64,000 nt of DNA from Martinezella lusitana. Lineage in GTDB: Bacteria > Pseudomonadota > Alphaproteobacteria > Rhizobiales > Rhizobiaceae. Positions 45,710 to 54,364 of this stretch are shown here, one piece after another. Location of the stretch: positions 620,001-684,000 of the forward strand of contig NZ_JACHBG010000001.1 in the NCBI RefSeq assembly GCF_014207095.1, written 5' to 3'. A model generated the notes under the pieces. It saw only the letters and a program-made list of their open reading frames with translations. It had not been told where the DNA came from and searched no databases. The position numbers were made by a program, and so were the translations under genes. Position 1 is the stretch's first letter; the number at the start of each line of letters is the position of its first letter.

Positions 45710-46828
45710 TTAAAGAATAGCGACGTCATGCCGAGTCACCGCCGGATTCAATCGGACGCCGGGAAATGTCGGCGTTGCTTGCTCTCGCATCTTTTCAATC
45801 GAGTATCGCGTGGCGTCGCGGGCGGCAAGACGGCGCTGACGATCATTCACCAGTTGATCGATAGCAGCTGACCAATCTTCGACAGTATTGCTGATATGGA
45901 ATTCTCCTGCGACCGCGCAGCGCGCGAATGTCGGGCATTGCGAGAAGATGGCCGCGGCTTGCAGTCGGGTGATATCGACACGCTTGGTATCGGCACGGCT
46001 CGCATTGGTCATCCCGGGGAGCAGGGGAACGAGAGCTATGTCGGCATTTTGATGCGTCGTCCTGGTGAGATAGGCCGGCCACGAGAGCGGGGCGACGATC
46101 GTCATTCTCGCGGGATCGATGCCTTGACGGCCCCAGCGACGTGCCAGGGCGCCGCTGGCGAAGACTTCGAAATGCACGTTGGGATGCCGCTCCATCGCGA
46201 TCTTGACGATCGGCATGAGAAATTCATGTTCGTGACGATGAACGCCGGTCGCATGATACACCATCTTCAGCGGCGTCACGTCTTCGCTCACGGCGTTGCC
46301 CGGCGCATTGGCGGGATGAGCCGGCAAAGGGTTCAGGATGTCGATCTGCTGGCCGGCTGTGGCAAGCGTGCGAGACAGCGCTTCGGTAGAGACCCATATA
46401 TGGGTCAACAAGCGGTTGAGCCGTGGCAAGGGACGAATGGCCAGCGTCGTCAGCCTGAACTTGTAGAGCCAGCTTGCTTCCCTGCCTGTGACGACCGCCC
46501 TGATGTCGTCATCGACGAAATAGGCCACACCGGCAAGGTTTGTACGCCTTTTCTCGAGCCAGCGCAGTTGCGACGGCTTTATGTAGCGACAGATGACGAC
46601 GAAAAGGCCCTCGCTTTCGATTGTATCAAGAGAGTCGTCGAGGCTCTTCATGATGACAGGTATTTCGGCGAGCTTCACCCGCTCGTCGAGATAGTAGCTG
46701 ACCGTCGGATTCGGATATCGCGAGAGGATGAGCAGCCGCTTTGCCGCGCTTCGATGGTCTCCTCCCAGTGCTCCCGAAGGCTGCGGCCTGGGAAGCAATC
46801 GATAGAGAAGATCGCGCACAGCTTGCAT
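45710..46828 (-). CDS. Glycosyltransferase-like protein (GT-B), capsule cluster
   Basis: This protein of about 372 residues has KRLLILSRYPNPTVSYYLDERV near the start and a C-terminal Rossmann-like domain (KMVYHATGVHRHEHEFLMPI, HPNVHFEVFASGALARRWG, ADIALVPLLPGMTNASRADTKRVDI) that reads as the nucleotide-sugar domain of a GT-B enzyme. The E-x7-E motif of GT4 is absent, so it belongs to another or unclassified family. The start is uncertain between the ATG at 46828 and a GTG three codons earlier. It lies between the two-domain GT2 gene and a KpsE-type gene with short gaps, so it is part of the capsule operon. The sugar is unknown. Confidence 0.75.
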   Translation of the reverse strand: MQAVRDLLYRLLPRPQPSGALGGDHRSAAKRLLILSRYPNPTVSYYLDERVKLAEIPVIMKSLDDSLDTIESEGLFVVICRYIKPSQLRWLEKRRTNLAGVAYFVDDDIRAVVTGREASWLYKFRLTTLAIRPLPRLNRLLTHIWVSTEALSRTLATAGQQIDILNPLPAHPANAPGNAVSEDVTPLKMVYHATGVHRHEHEFLMPIVKIAMERHPNVHFEVFASGALARRWGRQGIDPARMTIVAPLSWPAYLTRTTHQNADIALVPLLPGMTNASRADTKRVDITRLQAAAIFSQCPTFARCAVAGEFHISNTVEDWSAAIDQLVNDRQRRLAARDATRYSIEKMREQATPTFPGVRLNPAVTRHDVAIL

Positions 46829-46846
46829 GGCTCTCACCGCGCCACT

Positions 46847-48112
46847 CTATGCGAAACGATTTCGAAGATTGGTCAGAACGCCGAGGGCCGCTCCCCAAAT
46901 CACCAGCGTCGCGCCGAATATGCCCGACATCCAGAGTAGCCGTTGCGGATATTCCGCTTCATCCGGCAGATCAGGAGCGAGGAACGTATCGAGATAGAGT
47001 AGTTGCTGCTTGCTGACGAATCGAACCTGTTCCAGCGTCTTCATGCTTATGGCGAACTGCTGTTCTGCAAGGGTCTGTTCAAGTTCACGCTGAGACATGT
47101 CGACGGAGACGTCGGCAAGGTTTTGCGCTGATTTACTTTGACCGGCAATCTGGCTGTTCAGCTGATCCAGCTGCGCCTGCCTGCTGTCGATCTCGCGTTT
47201 CAGAACGCGCATCTGCGGGGCGTTGGCCGAGACGGTTCCAAGCTGTGCATCATATCTCTGCTGAAGATCGATTTGCTCCTTCCGCACGGATGAAATCAGG
47301 TTGGTCAGAACGGTGGACGATCCCTCGACACTGAGAACACCCGTTTGATTGCGAGCCGCCAGAAGACGATCTCGAGCCTTCTGCAACTGGTCTTTGGCGT
47401 TGTCCAGATTCGTCTGAGCCGTCGCTATGACATCGTGCCAGATGCGATTGTTGACATCGTTGACCACACCTTCGGAGGCCTTGACGACTTCCTGCAAGAC
47501 CTTCTGCGCATCGACGGCCGAAAACGCGCGAACTTTCACCGTGACAATACCGCTGTTCGGGTCGACTTTGACTGCGACCATGTCCTCCCAGTATTTCAGC
47601 AGCTTCTCCGAACTGGCGTCTTGCTTGAGCCTTGCGACCGGATCGATGGATGAATTTCCGTATAGTTTCTGGAAGTCGACTTTGCCTTGAAGGGTCGCCA
47701 CCATGTCCTTGCTTTTGATGAAGTTGGTGACGATCAGCGTGTCTTGAACGATCTGTGCCGCCGGCAGGCCTGTGACCTTGGCCAATTGGCCGCCACCAAG
47801 CGCCGGCGTCGAAGACCGCACCGTAAAGCGCGTTTCCGATTGGTATTGATCGGACGCCATGAAGGTAAAGTAGCAAACCGAAGCGACATTGGGGATGACG
47901 AGCAGCAAAATGATCGAGGCGAGGATGGCGCGGCCGATGATCTGTTGCATTGGACGCGGGCGCAGGCCGACCGCCTTGAACAATTGGCTCCGCCTCGACG
48001 TCGAAAAGCGCAATTTCCGCGCAGTCACGGACAGGTTCGCAGCGACGCTGCGGCTGTGCTCTGTTGCGCTGAGTTCAATCGTTTTGGGCGCGTTTTCGGT
48101 ATCGTGAGCCAT
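46847..48112 (-). CDS. KpsE-type capsule polysaccharide co-polymerase (PCP-3)
   Basis: This 421-residue inner-membrane protein links an ABC exporter to the outer-membrane OPX. The first transmembrane helix is AILASIILLLVIPNVASVCYF (about 75-95). The conserved SDQYQSETRFTVRSS follows, then a long periplasmic coiled coil (about 200-360), and the second helix near 392-412 (LLWMSGIFGATLVIWGAALG) after PDLPDEAEYPQR. The proline-rich pre-helix segment is typical of the PCP-3 class. I use the ATG at 48112 (AAGG six bases before it). It is the partner expected for KpsT, encoded 29 bases upstream in the operon. Confidence 0.9.
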   Translation of the reverse strand: MAHDTENAPKTIELSATEHSRSVAANLSVTARKLRFSTSRRSQLFKAVGLRPRPMQQIIGRAILASIILLLVIPNVASVCYFTFMASDQYQSETRFTVRSSTPALGGGQLAKVTGLPAAQIVQDTLIVTNFIKSKDMVATLQGKVDFQKLYGNSSIDPVARLKQDASSEKLLKYWEDMVAVKVDPNSGIVTVKVRAFSAVDAQKVLQEVVKASEGVVNDVNNRIWHDVIATAQTNLDNAKDQLQKARDRLLAARNQTGVLSVEGSSTVLTNLISSVRKEQIDLQQRYDAQLGTVSANAPQMRVLKREIDSRQAQLDQLNSQIAGQSKSAQNLADVSVDMSQRELEQTLAEQQFAISMKTLEQVRFVSKQQLLYLDTFLAPDLPDEAEYPQRLLWMSGIFGATLVIWGAALGVLTNLRNRFA

Positions 48113-48141
48113 ATCGGGCCTTGCCGGCAATCCCTCGTGTC

Positions 48142-48795
48142 CTATCGGTTCAGTCTATAGTAGGCTTCGATTGCCTGTTCTACCTCATTGAAAACTATAA
48201 GCCTGCCGTCGACGAGCAACATCCCCTTGTCGCAATGGGTACTGATCATGCTCATGCTATGAGAGACCATGATGATGTCGGAAGTCTTGCGTCTATTTTC
48301 GAATGCGATGCGGCAGCGTTCCTGGAAACGGGCATCGCCGACGGCAAGCACCTCATCCACCAGATAACATTCGAATTCTATGGCCATCGAAAGCCCGAAA
48401 GCCAGGCGGGCACCCATCCCCGAAGAGTAGGTACGGACAGGAGCATCAAGGTAATCGCCCAGTTCGGCAAATTCTTCGACGAAACGTGAAACGCGCCTGA
48501 CATCCTCGCCATAGGCGCGCGCGACGAAATGAACGTTGGCTCGTCCCGTCATCAGAGGATTGAAGCCGCTGCTCAGGCCTAGCGGCCAGGATACGCGCAC
48601 ATCCTTGGCGATCCTGCCCGAATTGGGCAGCATGGTTCCGGCGATCATGCGTATGGTCGTCGATTTTCCCGCGCCGTTCACCCCCAGCAATCCATAGGAA
48701 TAGCCCGACTGGAATTCGCAGCTGACGCGATCCAGAATGACCTTCTTGCCAGCTTGCGTCTTGAAGAATTTCGAGACGTTGTTGAAGCGGATCAT
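48142..48795 (-). CDS. kpsT: Capsule polysaccharide ABC exporter, ATPase subunit (KpsT)
   Basis: This 217-residue ATPase is of the KpsT/Wzt-like exporter class. It begins MIRFNNVSKFFKTQAGKKVI and has Walker A GLLGVNGAGKSTTIRM, signature TYSSGMGARLAFGLSMA, Walker B CYLVDEVLAVGD and switch MVSHSMSMI. It lacks the C-terminal carbohydrate-binding extension of O-antigen Wzt, which fits capsule export. It should energise transport of a lipid-linked polysaccharide across the inner membrane. Its required permease KpsM is not next to it: both neighbours in the operon are KpsE-type genes. Confidence 0.93.
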   Translation of the reverse strand: MIRFNNVSKFFKTQAGKKVILDRVSCEFQSGYSYGLLGVNGAGKSTTIRMIAGTMLPNSGRIAKDVRVSWPLGLSSGFNPLMTGRANVHFVARAYGEDVRRVSRFVEEFAELGDYLDAPVRTYSSGMGARLAFGLSMAIEFECYLVDEVLAVGDARFQERCRIAFENRRKTSDIIMVSHSMSMISTHCDKGMLLVDGRLIVFNEVEQAIEAYYRLNR

Positions 48796-48808
48796 GGTGC
48801 GTATCCAC

Positions 48809-50101
48809 TCATATGCGATGGTCCTCGACGGATGCCCAGATGAGGGAAAGCGTCGCCCATGTCACGATGAGCGCAAGCAATATGATCAAGGGTGTGCTGA
48901 CGCGACGAGGAAAAATCGACTCCTCCGGCAGCGCAGGCTTGACGAAGACAGCGAGATAAAGCGTCTTGCGCAGCGCTTCGGCCAGTACGGCGTCATAGTT
49001 CTTTTGCGAGCTTTCATAGAGCTTCTGAGCGATCAGACGATCTGTGTCGAGCCTGGAATATTCCAGCAAGGCTTTCGCAAGGCTCGCATTCTCCGGGCCT
49101 GTCAGCTCGGATTTCATCTTCTCGATCTGCGCGTCCAGGCTATCCTTGGCAAGGTTCAGCTGCTGATAGGTTGGAGAGCTCTCCGCTTTGGATTGCCGCA
49201 TGACGAATAGGCGGGTTTCGAATTCCATCTTCTTCGCGAGCAGGCCGGTCAGAAGCGTTCCACTGCTCTTGGCTTGCGTCTGCGGGCTGAGCAGCCCCGA
49301 TGCATTTTGAAATTGATTGAGCGCGACCAACGTGTCGCCATAGGCCTTGCCGCTCTTCTCGACATCCGCCTTCATGCTCCGGACGATATCGTTACGTGCC
49401 CGCTCGGAAAGCTCGTTGATCAGCTTTTCGCTTTCCTCGATGATCGCGTCTGCCAGCTTTACGGAATCACCCGGGGCAAAGGCCCTGACTTTCAGGGTTA
49501 TGATGCCGGAGGTGACGTCTATGTATGCAGTGACATGGTCATTCCAGTATTTCAGGAATTCTTCGTCGGATTGGGAGGCGTTGAAACGCGTCAGAAAATC
49601 CGCGTCCTGCTTCGTAAACATCGCGCGATAGTCGAGTTTCGCGCCGATCCGCCTCAGGATTTCCGTCGAATGGATGAAGCTCGTAACGACATAGGCATCC
49701 TGCGAAGCTGAACGCATGTTAAGAGCGCTTGCGGCTCCCCCGCCGCTGCCAGCGGCATCGCTGTTTTCGCTACTGTCCGTTGCCCCCGATACGGCTCGAA
49801 CGGCAAAACGAGCTTCCGCCACATACTGATCCGAGGCGATGAAGGCATAATAAATCGAGCTTGCCGCGAAAGGGAGGATAACGAGCAGAAGAAAGCCAAT
49901 CAGCCTCAGCGGCGGCTTGCCGCCAGCTCGGGCTTCCGGCTCCTGGCCATCATGCATCGGCACATATTCGATCTCTTCCAGATCGTTGCGATTGCGTTGG
50001 CTCGGCATCTTGCGTCGGAACAATGACGGCAGAATATGCCGGCCGGGTCTTACCCGCAGTTTTTCCTGGACTATTGCGTCTTCGATGACTGGTTTGGGCA
50101 T
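48809..50101 (-). CDS. Second KpsE-type capsule co-polymerase (PCP-3)
   Basis: This 430-residue protein has the same plan as the KpsE-type gene downstream. A cytoplasmic basic tail of about 65 residues is followed by helix LIGFLLLVILPFAASSIYYAF and SDQYVAEARFAVRAVSG, a Gly/Ala-rich insert (DAAGSGGGAASAL), a periplasmic coiled coil (about 215-370), the PALPEESIFPRR segment and the second helix LIILLALIVTWATLSLIW. Sequence identity with its paralogue is confined to the framework. The ATG at 50101 lies one base after the TGA of the upstream gene. Why one KpsT is flanked by two such proteins is unclear. Confidence 0.9.
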   Translation of the reverse strand: MPKPVIEDAIVQEKLRVRPGRHILPSLFRRKMPSQRNRNDLEEIEYVPMHDGQEPEARAGGKPPLRLIGFLLLVILPFAASSIYYAFIASDQYVAEARFAVRAVSGATDSSENSDAAGSGGGAASALNMRSASQDAYVVTSFIHSTEILRRIGAKLDYRAMFTKQDADFLTRFNASQSDEEFLKYWNDHVTAYIDVTSGIITLKVRAFAPGDSVKLADAIIEESEKLINELSERARNDIVRSMKADVEKSGKAYGDTLVALNQFQNASGLLSPQTQAKSSGTLLTGLLAKKMEFETRLFVMRQSKAESSPTYQQLNLAKDSLDAQIEKMKSELTGPENASLAKALLEYSRLDTDRLIAQKLYESSQKNYDAVLAEALRKTLYLAVFVKPALPEESIFPRRVSTPLIILLALIVTWATLSLIWASVEDHRI

Positions 50102-50102
50102 G

Positions 50103-51167
50103 TCAGCTTGCAATCGTTTCCGGCAGTGCAGATGCGCTTGGTTTCATCGCTTCGCGCACGTAGTGATCGAAAATCAGATCTTCTTCGAGCATGAGTTCGG
50201 CAATATGCAATGAACGAAGCCGTGTCGCAACGTCTTCAAGGGTGCTGTGCCTTGGGGGCAACGGGAAGTCGTCAACTGAAATGCCGAGCATCTCGCTGAC
50301 GGCCCGCTGGAAATGAAGGCTATCGGTATCACGTCCAACGATGGCAAAGCGCGAGAGAAGATCGATCGCCGTCGCCACATCGCTACGCGTAACGGTCTGT
50401 TCCGGTACGGTGGTCGCCAATTGGCGGGTCACGGGCGAAACCAGCACCGTGCGGACATTCTGTGGCGCCTTCTTCAGCGCCATCTTCAGAGAGGTCTCGT
50501 CGTCAAGACTGACCTCCGCGAAATGTTCGGCTGCGGGAGCCAGGATGATCTTGTCACGATCACCGAAGAAGGAAATCTGGGTTTTTGCCATGCGCTTCAG
50601 AAGAAAAATTCTGAGAGCCAGCTCATAATATGGGTCGGTGAGCAGGACTATGGCCTTGAACCCCTTGTCCAGAAATTCCTCGTAATTGCGCATCAGCAGG
50701 CGGCCGCTAATGTAGATCGACTGTATGGCGTTGAGATGAAACGCCTGAAGTGTCGTCTCATGGCCGAAACGCTCGACGGATGAAATCTCATATTGAAAAT
50801 GCCGGCCGCAATGATGGTCGAATTTGACCATCGGCAGCAGCTGCGTTTCCAGCCGAACGACTTTCAGGGGAATTGGCTGCAATACCTGAGGTCGCCGATA
50901 GATCAGCAATCCCGACTTGGCGTCATGAATCCTAAGCGAGGTACGTTCCGCCAAGTCAGGAATGATCGTCGGGTCGAGCCTGAAGCCGACGCGACCATCT
51001 TCGTGCCGCCCCGAATCGATGACAGCCTGTTTGATTTGGTCGCATGGCAGTATCATCAACTCTCCGTTGGCGTCAGACACCTTGACTTGTGGTTTGTCTG
51101 AAAAGCCATCGGGAATGAGGTAGCCCTCAATCAGGTCGCCATGGTCGTGTTCGAGGTTAAAAAGCAC
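50103..51167 (-). CDS. Unrecognised 354-residue protein of the capsule operon
   Basis: I do not recognise this protein. It has no signal peptide or membrane helix. The N-terminal 110 residues look beta-rich (GYLIPDGFSDKPQVKVSDAN, VGFRLDPTIIPDLAERTSLR), followed by an alternating alpha/beta part with HNAIQSIY-like, GFKAIVLLTDPYYELALRIF and NVRTVLVSPVTRQL segments. That could be a Rossmann-like fold such as a sulfotransferase or kinase, but no P-loop or other catalytic motif is visible. The GTG start has GGAG eight bases upstream. Translation is coupled to the following KpsE-type gene (TGA-C-ATG), so its product probably acts with that co-polymerase. Confidence 0.75.
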   Translation of the reverse strand: MLFNLEHDHGDLIEGYLIPDGFSDKPQVKVSDANGELMILPCDQIKQAVIDSGRHEDGRVGFRLDPTIIPDLAERTSLRIHDAKSGLLIYRRPQVLQPIPLKVVRLETQLLPMVKFDHHCGRHFQYEISSVERFGHETTLQAFHLNAIQSIYISGRLLMRNYEEFLDKGFKAIVLLTDPYYELALRIFLLKRMAKTQISFFGDRDKIILAPAAEHFAEVSLDDETSLKMALKKAPQNVRTVLVSPVTRQLATTVPEQTVTRSDVATAIDLLSRFAIVGRDTDSLHFQRAVSEMLGISVDDFPLPPRHSTLEDVATRLRSLHIAELMLEEDLIFDHYVREAMKPSASALPETIAS

Positions 51168-51276
51168 GGATGATCTCCGCTGCCTCCGTCTGGTATGAGC
51201 CGTATCCGGTTTGGGTATCGAAGCGCATCAAATTGTCCGCCACATAGCTCAAAGTCTCGATATCGAAAGCCAGCGC

Positions 51277-52122
51277 TCACTTTTCGTCAGGATTCACCGG
51301 GGCCTTGCGCGCGAGAAGTGAAAAGCTCGGGCCGCCGGGGTGGTTCAAGTCTTGATCGCGAATGTCAATGTGATTGAAACCAAATGTGCGCAAAAGTAGC
51401 AATATGTCGTCCCTATGCATCCAAAAATGACGATCCTTCATACCGCCGCAAAAGGACGCGTTGGTATTGGCGTGATGATAGCTGCGCTCGTAATAGCGCA
51501 CGGGAACGTCGTCGATCATCTTTGTTTCGATTTTACCACTGAACGGCAGCCATCGCAGGTCTTCTTTTGGCATCGCCTCCTCAAGGACGAAATGCGTCCA
51601 GATGAAAACCGCGTCAGATCGCTTTGCCAAAAGTCGCAAGAATTCCCCTGGATCAGCCATATGATAGAGAACGCCGGATGCGATGGTTAAGTCGTAGACT
51701 TTCTCTCGTTCTGTCAGCCATGACTGAATGTCGCCAAGCATGAAGGAGGCATTGTCGATCCTCAAAATCTGCTTTGTGACTAGGCATCTCAGGAAACAGA
51801 GCCGGTTAGCCTCGATCGCGTCGATTTCTGCGGCGCCCCGATGGTGCAGCATGTAGGTGTGCATCCCCTCGAGCGGCCCGACTTCCAAGACCGTTTTGCC
51901 GTCGATTGAGCCAAAGGTCTGCAGCGCCCAATCTATTCGGTCGTCAGCGTAAAGAGGTAGCGATCCGGCCGCAAGATTGAGTTCCGGCGGAAAGGCGCAG
52001 TTCCATCCCGGAAGGGCGTTGATGGCATTCTGGTGGCTTGGTGTACTCTGCTCGTACTGATCGAATATTTCTAAGGGATTTTTCGACGATTTCTTTTGCG
52101 AGCGTTTTGAAAAGCCGAGCAT
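51277..52122 (-). CDS. SAM-dependent methyltransferase, capsule cluster
   Basis: This 281-residue class I methyltransferase has its SAM-binding motif I at TVLEVGPLEGMHTYMLHHRG (about 79-98), an acidic ribose-binding residue in IDAIEANRLCFL, motif II-like LGDIQSWL and the motif LTIASGVLYHMADPGEFLRL. The C-terminal part has RYYERSYHHANTNASFCGG and a conserved FWMHRDDIL. Similar proteins methylate sugars or cap glycan chains in capsule and O-antigen loci. It is the first gene of the minus-strand operon, 109 bases before the unrecognised gene. The acceptor is unknown. Confidence 0.85.
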   Translation of the reverse strand: MLGFSKRSQKKSSKNPLEIFDQYEQSTPSHQNAINALPGWNCAFPPELNLAAGSLPLYADDRIDWALQTFGSIDGKTVLEVGPLEGMHTYMLHHRGAAEIDAIEANRLCFLRCLVTKQILRIDNASFMLGDIQSWLTEREKVYDLTIASGVLYHMADPGEFLRLLAKRSDAVFIWTHFVLEEAMPKEDLRWLPFSGKIETKMIDDVPVRYYERSYHHANTNASFCGGMKDRHFWMHRDDILLLLRTFGFNHIDIRDQDLNHPGGPSFSLLARKAPVNPDEK

Positions 52123-52805
52123 TCAAATGACCTTCATTTCCATCAGTATCGAACCGAGTCGGAGGAGTTGCGAAACTGACCTCGGATGAAAGTGCGACCG
52201 TATCCATCCGAAACAAGCTTCCAAAATATACTTCGTAGCAAAATGGCGAATTTTATGAACCTTCGCCATCAAACTCCCGTTTCTAGGTGTTGCCTTCGCA
52301 CCGAGGTGATCTCAGTCCACCGGAAAAGGGCACCGTTCCGATTTTCTCGTCGCCATCGGATAATTGTCATGGTGATGGCTTAGATCAGGCAATTCCAGTT
52401 TTTATGACGTTACGCTTCGATGTGAACAGCGGTTGAGAATTTTAGCCTTCTACAGGCATTGGTAAGGGAATGAAAAGCGGGGCGAAAGCGAATTCATGAA
52501 ATTCAATATCATTGCTCTGGTAGGGTCGTTGTCTATGCTATTGATTAACGAGGCTTTACCATGTTTCCAAGAATCTTAATCTAAGTTGATCAAAAGGTAG
52601 CTATGCAAATTGCCTTGCGCGCAGTTGGCCCCTATACACCGGTATGATCGCGCGTTTTTTTCGAGCACAAAGTGTGTTCGGATGACCGCACCTGGTATTT
52701 TTGATTGTATTCCCAGTGCTATGGGCTTGTTGGCGGGCGCCCGTTATGCTTTTCAAAGCGTCGTTGAATTTAAAGGCATACGATGTCAGCCCGAGCCATA
52801 CGGTA
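52123..52805. other. Divergent intergenic region of the capsule locus
   Basis: This 683-base stretch, AT-richer than its neighbours, separates the minus-strand capsule operon from rkpU. It must contain both promoters. The only coding-like item is a 27-codon frame at 52496-52579 (MKFNIIALVGSLSMLLINEA...), which looks like a signal peptide without a protein and has no good ribosome binding site. I see no recognisable operator or terminator. Confidence 0.55.
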
Positions 52806-54017
52806 ATGGCGGCAGCTAATAGATTTGAGGTTGTTCAGTTGATTCGTATTGGCGCTGTACTTTGCTGTGTGGCTTTGGCTGGATGCAATGCTGTTTCGAG
52901 CGAAGGACCACTCGCTGGCGCAATCAATAGCGATGCGGGGCAATCCGGTGCCGAACTCGGCCGCCAGAATGCGGCAGTCTTCGATATCATCGACATCGAC
53001 AGCCGCAGCGCGCGTTTGGTTTCGGATTATGTTTCTTCAACGCTTAGTCGCCGGTTTGGCATCGGTGGTGGTGTCGGGCCGGTCGTAATCGGCGTTGGCG
53101 ATGCATTGAAGGTGACGATTTTCGAGGCTGGCTCTGACGGCTTGTTTTCGACGTCGCAATCGAAACAAGTATCGCTGGATATTGTCGTGCAACCGGATGG
53201 AAAGGCCGCCATTCCCTATGCCGGTTCTGTCCGCTTTGCCGGCAAAACGCTTGATGAAGCTCGCAAGGGTATTCTTGCTGCTCTGGCCAGCAAGGCCGTC
53301 GAGCCTGACGTCATCGTAACCAGCATGGGGACGCCGTCGCGAACCGTCACGGTTTCCGGCGCAGTCGGCAAGCCGTCCATGGTTTCGTTGGATCTGACCA
53401 AGGAAAAGATCACGGAAGTCATCGCCAAGGCAGGCGGGCCTTCGACACAGCCCTACGAAACCTATGTCACGCTGGTTCGCGGCAGCAGAACCGGAACCGT
53501 TCTGCTCAAGTCGATCATCGAACATCCCTCCGAGGACATTTATGTTCAGCCGGGCGATCAGATTTTCCTCGTGCGTGATCCGAGAACCTTCACCTTGCTC
53601 GGCTCCGTTCGTGGCGACGGTCGTATTGAATTCGGGGCCAACGATCTCAATCTTCTTGAGGCGGTTGCTCTCGGACACGGTGCTATCGACGACTCCAGCA
53701 ATGCCAAGGGCTTCTTCCTGTTTCGATATGAAGAGCCCGATATCGTGAAGAGCCTGCTTGGTCCTGCCCGGTTCCAGGGATTGCTGCGCAAGGGAATGGC
53801 TCCGGATGCGAAGGGGCGTTATCCGATCGTCTACCGCTTCGACATGTCCCATCCGGACAGCTTGATCGTCGGACAGACGTTCCCGATCAAGAGCCGCGAC
53901 GTCATCTATGTATCCCGTCATCCCTCGGTCGATCTTCGCAAGTTCCTGACGATCGTTGGTACGCCTTTAGGGATCGCTGCGCAGGGAGCCGCGACGGCTG
54001 CGGTTCTGAACCAGTAG
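52806..54017 (+). CDS. rkpU: Capsule export OPX lipoprotein (RkpU/KpsD type)
   Basis: This 403-residue outer-membrane polysaccharide-export protein has a lipoprotein signal with lipobox ALAGC (Cys27). The export domain begins IGVGDALKVTIFEAG (about 98-112) with VVQPDGKAAIPYAGSVRFAG, followed by SLBB-like domains (VTVSGAVGKPSMVSLDL; ITEVIAKAGGP) and a second SLBB around DIYVQPGDQIFLVRDPRTF. The tail DLRKFLTIVGTPLGIAAQGA could insert in the outer membrane. I start at the ATG at 52806, which gives a proper lipoprotein signal; the open frame begins 35 codons upstream. Its place before rkpA matches the rkpU-rkpA order of Sinorhizobium. Confidence 0.85.
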   Translation: MAAANRFEVVQLIRIGAVLCCVALAGCNAVSSEGPLAGAINSDAGQSGAELGRQNAAVFDIIDIDSRSARLVSDYVSSTLSRRFGIGGGVGPVVIGVGDALKVTIFEAGSDGLFSTSQSKQVSLDIVVQPDGKAAIPYAGSVRFAGKTLDEARKGILAALASKAVEPDVIVTSMGTPSRTVTVSGAVGKPSMVSLDLTKEKITEVIAKAGGPSTQPYETYVTLVRGSRTGTVLLKSIIEHPSEDIYVQPGDQIFLVRDPRTFTLLGSVRGDGRIEFGANDLNLLEAVALGHGAIDDSSNAKGFFLFRYEEPDIVKSLLGPARFQGLLRKGMAPDAKGRYPIVYRFDMSHPDSLIVGQTFPIKSRDVIYVSRHPSVDLRKFLTIVGTPLGIAAQGAATAAVLNQ

Positions 54018-54364
54018 TTCGGGATGCCGAAATCACGGCGCCTGCCGAGGTTGTTGCTATCCTGGGTAGTGGTTTTGGCCGTCGGTATTTGTCCGACCGG
54101 AGCGGATCGAGCCTTGCTGATGGTATGGAAATCGCCATCAATTGTTGCGCATAGCGGCCAATTTTACTAGGAACCTGCAGCATGGTGTTTGCTGCGACTT
54201 GTTCGGGCGGCGGAAATCATGTGTTGCACTGGTTGTTGCGGTGCCTCATAGTGGTTGAGTTTATGGATCTCTTATATGGTCCTGGACGACTTTGCTGTGG
54301 ACGGTTGGTAGTGGAATTGCTGAGCTTTTTATCGCGCTTTTTGTAGACATTTTGCCGAGAGATC
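54018..54364. other. Intergenic region before rkpA
   Basis: These 347 bases lie between rkpU and rkpA and carry no gene. The last 100 bases are T-rich (CTTATATGG, GCTTTTTATCGCGCTTTTTG) and could hold an rkpA promoter. The ribosome binding site is probably GAGAG just before the ATG. I see no terminator after rkpU, so read-through is possible. Confidence 0.5.

Noticed and set aside
48113..48141. A frameshifted or truncated kpsM between the KpsE-type gene and kpsT
   Set aside because: The gap is only 29 bases and no permease-like fragment is found in any frame of the flanking genes.
52496..52579. 27-codon frame as a real gene
   Set aside because: No convincing ribosome binding site and no known family; kept only as an observation.
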